15,079 nucleotides of DNA from contig JBLHVI010000080.1 of assembly GCA_047630175.1 (NCBI GenBank), forward strand, positions 1-15,079, read 5' to 3'. Below, in pieces: positions 8,191 through 12,994 of the stretch (within the stretch, counting starts at the first letter, position 1; each line of letters starts with the position of its first letter). Position numbers and translations under genes: made by a program. The notes under the pieces are model-generated. The model was not told the DNA's origin, did no database searches, and saw only the letters and a program-made list of their open reading frames with translations. Source of the DNA: UBA4582 sp047630175. GTDB taxonomy: Bacteria > Pseudomonadota > Gammaproteobacteria > Pseudomonadales > Azotimanducaceae.

Positions 8191-8214
8191 ACGAAAAGAG
8201 GAACGAAAAGAGGA
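8191..8214. repeat. Two tandem copies of a 12-bp unit
   Basis: ACGAAAAGAGGA occurs twice in immediate succession, followed by a degenerate third copy beginning ACGAAGAACGAC at 8215. It is a purine-rich strand with strong asymmetry (pyrimidine-rich on the transcript of the downstream operon). It may be a slipped-strand duplication or a spacer of variable length. Confidence 0.75.
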
Positions 8215-8244
8215 ACGAAGAACGACGCGAGTAAAAATGCGGCG

Positions 8245-8269
8245 AAAAAAAACCAGAACGTACGCTTGG
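8245..8269 (-). terminator. Candidate intrinsic terminator within the operon leader
   Basis: On the minus-strand RNA, a 17-base hairpin (8253-8269) pairs CCA and AGC against GUU and UGG with one bulged C and the loop GUAC. It is followed directly by eight U residues (8245-8252). The stem is short, with one G-U pair, but the U-tract is strong. It could end the TetR transcript, a short RNA starting near 8403, or act as an attenuator for the downstream operon. Confidence 0.45.
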
Positions 8270-8409
8270 AGTGACAGGTACAAAATCATAACGTGGTTCC
8301 TCAACACAGGATCGCTGTGCATAAAAAGGCGGTATTCAAACGGATTTTGCTGTCAGGGATCGCCCTTCAGCGTCATCTTTATATCTAAATCACCCGGTAG
8401 GGCAGTTGT

Positions 8410-8437
8410 ATCTTATCAAGACTCAATCATTAGGCAA
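8410..8437 (-). promoter_or_regulatory. Weak promoter match on the minus strand
   Basis: Read on the minus strand: TTGCCT, 16 bases, TAAGAT. A start near 8403 would give either a leader of about 400 bases for the operon or a short RNA of roughly 160 bases ending at the U8 hairpin. Both hexamers deviate from consensus, so this is only suggestive. Confidence 0.25.
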
Positions 8438-8494
8438 ACTGTAAAATACTTAGCATGCGGTCTTGCTGCCCTATGACTATAGGCAGCCGGCAGT

Positions 8495-9160
8495 CTATGC
8501 AGACCGCAAATTCTCACCAACTTCGTTACGACGGCGCACAGCGACTGGCGGCAAGGGGCTTTGCGTCAACGACTTGGCAACTTGGTCTGGCAACCCAAGC
8601 ATCCGCAGAATATGACGAGTCGCTTCAGCCATCGCCGAACGACCTAAGCGCCCGCGGCGAATCTCCTGATTCACGTGCCTGACCATGCCGAGGATAAGAC
8701 TCTGGGTAAAAATAACGTCCTCTGCCTTGAAACGCCCGGCCTTCACTCCCCGTTGAATATCTGCCAGCAACTGCTCCTCGTCTTGATGCAACAAATAGTC
8801 GCCCGATAAACCCGAGTAGGCTAGGAACGTATTCCATTCCTGATTATCCTGCGCTTGGGCAAAGCAATATTGCAGCGTAAACGCCATGACCGTGGCTGGA
8901 TCTGTAAGGGGCTCACGGAGTTTATTCAGGTTAGCGGTGAACTGACCGCGAATCTCCTCAAGCACCGCTTCGAACGCCATCGGTTTCGTTTCAAAATAAT
9001 TATAAAAGGTCCCTAAGCCGACATCAGCCGCATCGGTAATATCCTGAATGGAAATTTTTTCATGGCCACGACTGAAGACCAGCTTTCTTGCCGCATTGAC
9101 GAGCGCTGCACGCGTTCTCTCGCGCTTCCGATTAGTTCGCTTGGTATCATTCATTGTCAT
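8495..9160 (-). CDS. TetR/AcrR family transcriptional regulator
   Basis: This 221-residue regulator is typical of the family in length and layout. A basic N-terminal arm (KRTNRKRERTRAAL) leads into the TetR DNA-binding domain: LVNAARKLVFSRG as the first helix, then a helix-turn-helix at about 36-59 with ISIQDITDAADVG and GTFYNYFETK. The remaining 160 residues form the variable helical ligand-binding and dimer part, with no recognisable ligand class. The ATG at 9160 has an AGGA site 5 bases upstream; an in-frame ATG six bases on is less well spaced. It is divergent from ACAD-2 and lies upstream of, and in the same direction as, the oxidoreductase operon. Regulators in this arrangement usually repress the divergent gene and respond to a pathway acyl-CoA; that role is inferred here. 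Confidence 0.92.
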   Translation of the reverse strand: MTMNDTKRTNRKRERTRAALVNAARKLVFSRGHEKISIQDITDAADVGLGTFYNYFETKPMAFEAVLEEIRGQFTANLNKLREPLTDPATVMAFTLQYCFAQAQDNQEWNTFLAYSGLSGDYLLHQDEEQLLADIQRGVKAGRFKAEDVIFTQSLILGMVRHVNQEIRRGRLGRSAMAEATRHILRMLGLPDQVAKSLTQSPLPPVAVRRRNEVGENLRSA

Positions 9161-9175
9161 GCCATTCCTGCATAG

Positions 9176-9189
9176 GTCGATGAGTCGAC
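9176..9189. promoter_or_regulatory. Small dyad near TetR gene start
   Basis: GTCGA, four bases TGAG, TCGAC: perfect 5-base arms located 15 to 30 bases upstream of the TetR ATG. It would fall in the TetR transcript leader or near its promoter. Possible autoregulatory site. Confidence 0.3.
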
Positions 9190-9229
9190 TGCTGTTGATC
9201 AGTATCGGTAGCTAATATTAATTCTTCCA

Positions 9230-9258
9230 AAATTACATTCGACTTCAGGCTTTCACAA
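9230..9258 (-). promoter_or_regulatory. Possible TetR-gene promoter
   Basis: On the minus strand: TTGTGA (9253-9258), 17 bases, TAATTT (9230-9235). The -35 is fair, the -10 poor. An alternative is TTGGAA, 18 bases, GATACT just downstream. The choice between them cannot be made by reading. Confidence 0.28.
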
Positions 9259-9278
9259 GTCAGCGCGTCGCGGTACTC

Positions 9279-9315
9279 TTGGTCGCAGATTTTACGACAT
9301 GTATTATGCTGTCGT
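9279..9315 (+). promoter_or_regulatory. Candidate upstream promoter with dyad over its -10
   Basis: TTGGTC (9279-9284), 17 bases, TATTAT (9302-9307). A dyad with perfect 6-base arms, ACGACA (9294-9299) and TGTCGT (9310-9315), separated by 10 bases, brackets the -10 hexamer. This is a usual layout for repression by a dimeric regulator. It would give ACAD-2 a leader of about 190 bases. Confidence 0.38.
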
Positions 9316-9428
9316 CTGCTACGTGCGAGGCTAACAGCACACTATGGGCTAAAACTGAATATAAAATGGAAATATTCAACAACCATTGAGACCGTATGCA
9401 TAAGTGCTGCTCAACACCTGAATCATGG

Positions 9429-9457
9429 TTGTCAAGTATACCTAATATGTATATAAA
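9429..9457 (+). promoter_or_regulatory. Probable sigma70 promoter of ACAD-2
   Basis: TTGTCA (9429-9434), 17 bases, TATAAA (9452-9457). Each hexamer differs from consensus at one position and the spacing is optimal. The start would be near 9464, about 40 bases upstream of the ACAD-2 ATG. It is the best promoter match in the window. Confidence 0.62.
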
Positions 9458-9469
9458 ACATAGGCCTAT
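9446..9469. promoter_or_regulatory. Overlapping dyads on the ACAD-2 -10 and start site, candidate operator
   Basis: TATGT (9446-9450) and ACATA (9458-9462) flank the TATAAA hexamer. The 10-base palindrome ATAGGCCTAT (9460-9469) covers the expected transcription start. Binding at either would block the promoter. The divergent TetR protein is the natural candidate to bind; this is inferred from position only. Confidence 0.42.
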
Positions 9470-9503
9470 CATCGCAAACTCAAGTCAATTGTGAATTCAA
9501 CTT

Positions 9504-10670
9504 ATGAATTTTGAATACAGCGACGAACAACGCTCTATAAAGCGAGCCATTGAGCAAATTTGTGACGGCTTCGATGCCGACTACTGGCTCGCACGCGATA
9601 CGGATGGGATCTTTCCTGATGAATTTGTAAGTGCGGTTACGGCCGGCGGCTGGCTGGGTATCGCCATGCCTCAAGCTTATGGTGGCGCCGGGTTGGGCAT
9701 TACCGAAGCCGCAATCATGGCGCATACGATTGCACGATCTGGCGCGGGAATGACCGGCGCTTCTGCGGTTCACCTTAATCTATTCGGACCAAACCCCATT
9801 GTTGTGTTTGGCTCTGATGAGCAAAAAGAACGACTTCTGCCGCCCTTAATCCGCGGCGAGGATCGTGCTTGCTTTGGTGTCACGGAACCTGACGCGGGCC
9901 TCAATACTACGCAACTCACGACCCGTGCCCGGCGAGACGGGGATCACTATGTCATCAACGGCCGCAAGCTGTGGACCACAACGGCACAGACCGCAAACAA
10001 AATACTGCTGATCGTTCGTACACGTGACCTTGCAGATTGTCATAAACCCACCGAAGGCCTTAGCCTGTTCTACACCGACCTGAATCGTGAGCAGATAGAG
10101 GTACGCGCCATTGAAAAAATGGGCCGCAAGGCCGTCGATTCAAATGCCTTGTTTATCGACGACCTGATTGTCCCTGTGGCGGATCGTATTGGCGAAGAAG
10201 GGCAGGGTTGGAAGTATCTGCTGCATGGTCTAAACCCAGAGCGTATTCTCATCGCTGCCGAAGCGGTAGGCTTAGGCCAGGCTGCCCTAGAAAGGGCCAG
10301 TCAATATGCAAAAGAACGGGTAGTCTTTGGCCGCAGTATTGGCAAAAACCAGGGGATTCAACACCCACTCGCTGAAAACTGGATGGCACTAGAGGCTGCG
10401 AACCTAATGGTGCAGAAAGCTGCCAGCCTTTACGATGCAGGCAAACCCTGCGGCGCTGAGGCTAACAGCGCGAAGTACCTTGCCGCGGAAGCTGGGCTGC
10501 AGGCTTGCCAGCGAGCGGTGCTTACCCACGGCGGCATGGGGTATGCCAAGGAATATCATGTTGAACGTTATCTGCGAGAGATTATGATTCCGGTCATCGC
10601 ACCCATCAGCCAGGAATTGATCAAGTCGTACATCGCCGAGCAAGTACTAGGACAGGCAAAAAGCTACTAG
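9504..10670 (+). CDS. Acyl-CoA dehydrogenase family protein (ACAD-2)
   Basis: A 388-residue FAD-dependent acyl-CoA dehydrogenase. The N-terminal helical domain includes AMPQAYGGAGLG (54-65). The beta domain has FGVTEPDAGLNT (124-135) and NGRKLWTTTAQ (152-162). The C-terminal domain has IGEEGQGW (229-236), ERVVFGRSIGKNQGIQ (271-286), GGMGYAKEYHVERYLRE (343-359) and ends in VLGQAKSY. The usual YEGT catalytic Glu is absent: the equivalent stretch reads VIAPISQE (364-371). Glu246 in LNPER is the likely alternative base, as in isovaleryl-CoA dehydrogenase. No clear ribosome site precedes the ATG, but the MNFEYSDEQR opening is typical of the family. It is divergent from the TetR gene and likely under its control. 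A short- or branched-chain acyl-CoA substrate would fit the nearby amino acid operon but is inferred. Confidence 0.93.
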   Translation: MNFEYSDEQRSIKRAIEQICDGFDADYWLARDTDGIFPDEFVSAVTAGGWLGIAMPQAYGGAGLGITEAAIMAHTIARSGAGMTGASAVHLNLFGPNPIVVFGSDEQKERLLPPLIRGEDRACFGVTEPDAGLNTTQLTTRARRDGDHYVINGRKLWTTTAQTANKILLIVRTRDLADCHKPTEGLSLFYTDLNREQIEVRAIEKMGRKAVDSNALFIDDLIVPVADRIGEEGQGWKYLLHGLNPERILIAAEAVGLGQAALERASQYAKERVVFGRSIGKNQGIQHPLAENWMALEAANLMVQKAASLYDAGKPCGAEANSAKYLAAEAGLQACQRAVLTHGGMGYAKEYHVERYLREIMIPVIAPISQELIKSYIAEQVLGQAKSY

Positions 10671-10708
10671 GGCGAGGCTAGCTTGCGCCGCCACTCGACC
10701 CGTAAATC

Positions 10709-12010
10709 TTAGAAACCTTGCTCCGCTCGTCGCGCGGCCATTTCCAGACGTCGAGCTTCTAGCTCAGCTAAGCGTGCTAGCTCAGCTACAGCTAGCGCCT
10801 TGGCCTCAGCTTCTCGCGCCAGCTGTAGCGTTCGATCAGCCACGGCTTTCTCGGCAATCAGATGTGTCTGGAGGCGCTCGGCATTATGAACGCGACGAGA
10901 CTCTGCCGAATCATGTACGGACAGGGTTAGAACTCCACCGCGCTGTAAAACGGACATCGACATGCCCTGAACCGATATAACGGAATGCTGACTCGTGTGC
11001 TTCAAGAACCGCCCAAATATCACGCGTAATGCGTCATCAAGTAACTTCTTTTGGCTCGACAGTGCTACCGCGGTGCCTTTAATTTTTAAGCTCGCGATCA
11101 TAGGCAATAGTTTTGGTGACACGACAATACTGTAATCGCCATCACCCAGCCCCCGCAGTGGCCGCGGTGGGACAAAGGCAACGGCCTCACCGGGCGTGGC
11201 CCGAAAATTCACTCGCCGCCCGAACGACAAACCAAAGGCAGGCCCCTCCTGCCGGCTAATAACAGCAAATTGGTCGGCAAAACTCATGATCTGCGCCTCT
11301 TCAGGGGTAAGTCCTGACCGTGGTGTGGCAGTATATTTGTCTCGCAGAGACATATTGCGTTGCTGCAGATAGGCTTCCATACCGCTAATGTGAATGTATT
11401 CTAAGGTACCTGTCTGCTCTTTCTGACTGACACGAATGATGTTTTCACCATCACTAAATTGCCGCTGGGCGTTATCCAATAAGGTAGGCTCACCATATTT
11501 ACGCGTCAGAATCGCAATCACTTCTGGCATATCACGGCGAATCTGAGCGACGACCCAGACGGGCTTGTTATTGAAGTCGACATAGCTGCGATATTGATGT
11601 TCAGCCCCTGCGAGCAAAACGGGTAGAGCGACCGGCTGAACTTGGACAGCAGACATTAAAAAGGTTGACGAGGGATGCGTATAGACGAGGCCGGCAGGTA
11701 GGGGTGGTGGCGCCTGCCAGTCTGGTAATCCTCTCGTGATGCCTGGGTCGAGTGGCTGATCAAACTCAATACCAAATGCGCCATTGATCTGCGCTATTTC
11801 CCGCGGGCTGATGATTTCTGAATCAGTCTCTGGCGCGGCGGCATTCTCATCTGTCGGCGTGATGGCTGGCTTAATGACGGGGTTCACTGGGGACGGCAGA
11901 CGCGTTGTTGTAATCTCTTGCCAGTCCTCCGCGGCCGATAACGTCAGTGGCGCGCTAAGCGCCAGCCATAGGACGAAAAACAGCGTCTGAGACTGCCTTC
12001 GCGCTGGCAT
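10709..12010 (-). CDS. Secreted protein of unknown function with C-terminal Ala/Glu-rich helix
   Basis: I do not recognise this 433-residue protein. From the ATG at 12010 it starts with a clear Sec signal peptide: MPARR, a hydrophobic core (about 9-24) and a cleavage region LSAAED (24-29), so it is probably periplasmic. A Pro-rich stretch follows (about 40-65), then a mixed alpha/beta body, including a segment with TRKYGEPTLLDNAQRQFSDG. The last 55 or so residues, rich in Ala, Glu, Arg and Leu (for example LARLAELEARRLEMAARRAE), should form a long helix or coiled coil. An in-frame GTG at 12037 would overlap the stop of the small lipoprotein gene upstream by 7 bases, suggesting translational coupling; neither start has a good ribosome site. 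The gene is convergent with ACAD-2 and is probably co-transcribed with the lipoprotein gene. Confidence 0.8.
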   Translation of the reverse strand: MPARRQSQTLFFVLWLALSAPLTLSAAEDWQEITTTRLPSPVNPVIKPAITPTDENAAAPETDSEIISPREIAQINGAFGIEFDQPLDPGITRGLPDWQAPPPLPAGLVYTHPSSTFLMSAVQVQPVALPVLLAGAEHQYRSYVDFNNKPVWVVAQIRRDMPEVIAILTRKYGEPTLLDNAQRQFSDGENIIRVSQKEQTGTLEYIHISGMEAYLQQRNMSLRDKYTATPRSGLTPEEAQIMSFADQFAVISRQEGPAFGLSFGRRVNFRATPGEAVAFVPPRPLRGLGDGDYSIVVSPKLLPMIASLKIKGTAVALSSQKKLLDDALRVIFGRFLKHTSQHSVISVQGMSMSVLQRGGVLTLSVHDSAESRRVHNAERLQTHLIAEKAVADRTLQLAREAEAKALAVAELARLAELEARRLEMAARRAEQGF

Positions 12011-12030
12011 CACGTCTAATGCAGGCCGGC

Positions 12031-12288
12031 TTAGCACAACTTATAACCAAGCTGCTTTGAGCGACGTTGGCACTCGCGCAGGATGTTGGTGCAGGCCACT
12101 GCGTAGCCGGGTGCCGGATTACGAACGCCATTACATTTATCAGCGCTCTGTGCCAGCATCTGTGCATTGATTGCGCGCAGCTCACTGTCCGCCGGTGAGC
12201 AGCTGACAAGCAGCACGGCAATAGTGACCATCGCCATATGACGACAGGTTGTGTGTATGAAGACAGCTATGTTCATAGGGGCAAACAT
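12031..12288 (-). CDS. Small cysteine-rich lipoprotein of unknown function
   Basis: This 85-residue protein carries a lipoprotein signal: a hydrophobic core TIAVLL (22-27) ending in the lipobox LVSC with Cys30. The mature part is about 55 residues and has four more cysteines (52, 66, 73 and the C-terminal 85), enough for two disulfide bonds. That fits a small folded domain in the periplasm. The residue after the lipidated Cys is Ser, which predicts outer-membrane sorting. An alternative ATG at 12276 gives a more usual signal length; no ribosome site decides between them. The gene lies directly before, and may overlap, the secreted-protein gene. No family recognised. Confidence 0.7.
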   Translation of the reverse strand: MFAPMNIAVFIHTTCRHMAMVTIAVLLVSCSPADSELRAINAQMLAQSADKCNGVRNPAPGYAVACTNILRECQRRSKQLGYKLC

Positions 12289-12303
12289 CGGAGTGAGGTT
12301 CTT

Positions 12304-12319
12304 ACTACATCAGTGTAGT
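12304..12319. other. Small inverted repeat between lipoprotein and 157-residue protein genes
   Basis: ACTACA, loop TCAG, TGTAGT: perfect 6-base arms just upstream of the lipoprotein start and downstream of the 157-residue gene. No U-run follows on the minus strand, so it is not a standard terminator; an operator or mRNA hairpin is possible. Confidence 0.3.
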
Positions 12320-12368
12320 CGGTCAGAGAAAACCGGCTGGCGTTAGCCCTTGATTAATTCTACGGTGT

Positions 12369-12842
12369 TTATTCTGGTGGCGGTTGGCGTCTGGCCATCA
12401 ATTTACGAATAATCTGGTCAGTGCCTTCTTTCACCCCTCTAACAACCCCACCTTTGTGGTACTCGTCAATCAACAGATCTTCAAGCTGCTTAACGTAGGT
12501 GTTCGAAGACACCTTATCGAGGTTGTTCGAAATGCTTGGATTGCCGGCGTCTGCTTGCAACGAATTATGTGTTGGAGCATGCATCGCTTCAGTATGCTCA
12601 AACAAATTGATGAACTGATCCGTCCGCAGGCCAAACTGCATCAAGCGCCGCAAGTACCGATGCGGATCAGTGGGCGACAGAACCGCACCCGCTAGCGCAA
12701 GAATGATGGACAGAGGGCTGAGCAACAAGTCACGCAGACCATCCAACGCGAGCTTACCTTGAAACACCACGACATCACGTAGGAGACGCCAGTAGGGCGA
12801 ATGCGCGTCTGCCGAAAACGATTCATCTGTTTTTTTATCCAT
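12369..12842 (-). CDS. Small protein with one hydrophobic segment, function unknown
   Basis: From the ATG at 12842 this protein has 157 residues; the frame is open to a GTG at 12875, which would add 11 residues, and neither has a well-spaced ribosome site. After a polar N-terminus comes YWRLLRDVVVFQGKLALDGLRDLLLSP in consecutive blocks (about 17-43). A hydrophobic stretch, LSIILALAGAVLSP (44-57), follows and could be a membrane segment. Next are a basic segment (PHRYLRRL), a Ser/Asn-rich linker, and a charged C-terminal helix (YVKQLEDLLIDEYHKGG onwards) ending in RRQPPPE. I do not recognise a named family, though the block pattern looks like a conserved inner-membrane-associated protein. It is divergent from the cyclic-di-GMP protein gene, so a shared control region is likely. 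Confidence 0.72.
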   Translation of the reverse strand: MDKKTDESFSADAHSPYWRLLRDVVVFQGKLALDGLRDLLLSPLSIILALAGAVLSPTDPHRYLRRLMQFGLRTDQFINLFEHTEAMHAPTHNSLQADAGNPSISNNLDKVSSNTYVKQLEDLLIDEYHKGGVVRGVKEGTDQIIRKLMARRQPPPE

Positions 12843-12994
12843 GCGCTTACTCAATAGCCTCGTTGTCGATTGCACTGACTAGCTGACATCATCGAATTTG
12901 CTAGAATTGCATGTGAACACAAATCCTTCAACTACACTTATTTGAATCATCCAGTAGATCTGGTGTGTTGCCAAGAAGCAGTGACGGTTTATTT

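Larger units (their letters stand above)
7999..8494. other. Gene-free leader region upstream of the oxidoreductase operon
   Basis: About 496 bases without a convincing gene. It holds, from right to left on the minus strand: a weak promoter match (8410-8437), a small CACAG/CTGTG hairpin (8305-8319), a hairpin with a U8 tail (8245-8269), two exact copies of a 12-base repeat (8191-8214), and a 12-base palindrome (8115-8126). Short open frames here, including an 83-codon minus-strand frame rich in Leu, Val, Phe and Arg (8071-8322), have no recognisable family. The region is unusually long for the spacing in this window and is probably regulatory. Confidence 0.6.
9161..9503. other. Divergent regulatory region between TetR gene and ACAD-2
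   Basis: These 343 bases hold no gene. They carry a dyad near the TetR start (9176-9189), a possible TetR-gene promoter (9230-9258), and two candidate plus-strand promoters (9279-9307 and 9429-9457), each with an inverted repeat over its -10 element. The stretch 9320-9420 shows nothing that I can identify. Confidence 0.6.

Noticed and set aside
8071..8322. An 83-codon minus-strand reading frame upstream of the operon, as a protein gene
   Set aside because: Composition is driven by T-rich DNA and the 12-base repeat, giving runs of Phe, Ser and Arg. No ribosome site or family resemblance was seen. It is kept only as a possible leader-peptide frame in the attenuator finding.
8237..8476. A 79-codon plus-strand reading frame
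   Set aside because: No ribosome site, no recognisable domain, irregular composition, and it runs antisense to the candidate leader RNA.
8465..8487. GCTGCC...GGCAGC hairpin just after the TetR stop, as its terminator
   Set aside because: Six-base arms with no U-run on the minus strand; the U8 hairpin at 8245-8269 is a better candidate for the end of that transcript.
10671..10708. Terminator between the convergent ACAD-2 and secreted-protein genes
   Set aside because: A bulged 7-base hairpin (GGCGAGG with CTTGCGCC) is present, but there is no T-run on either strand, so the claim is too weak.
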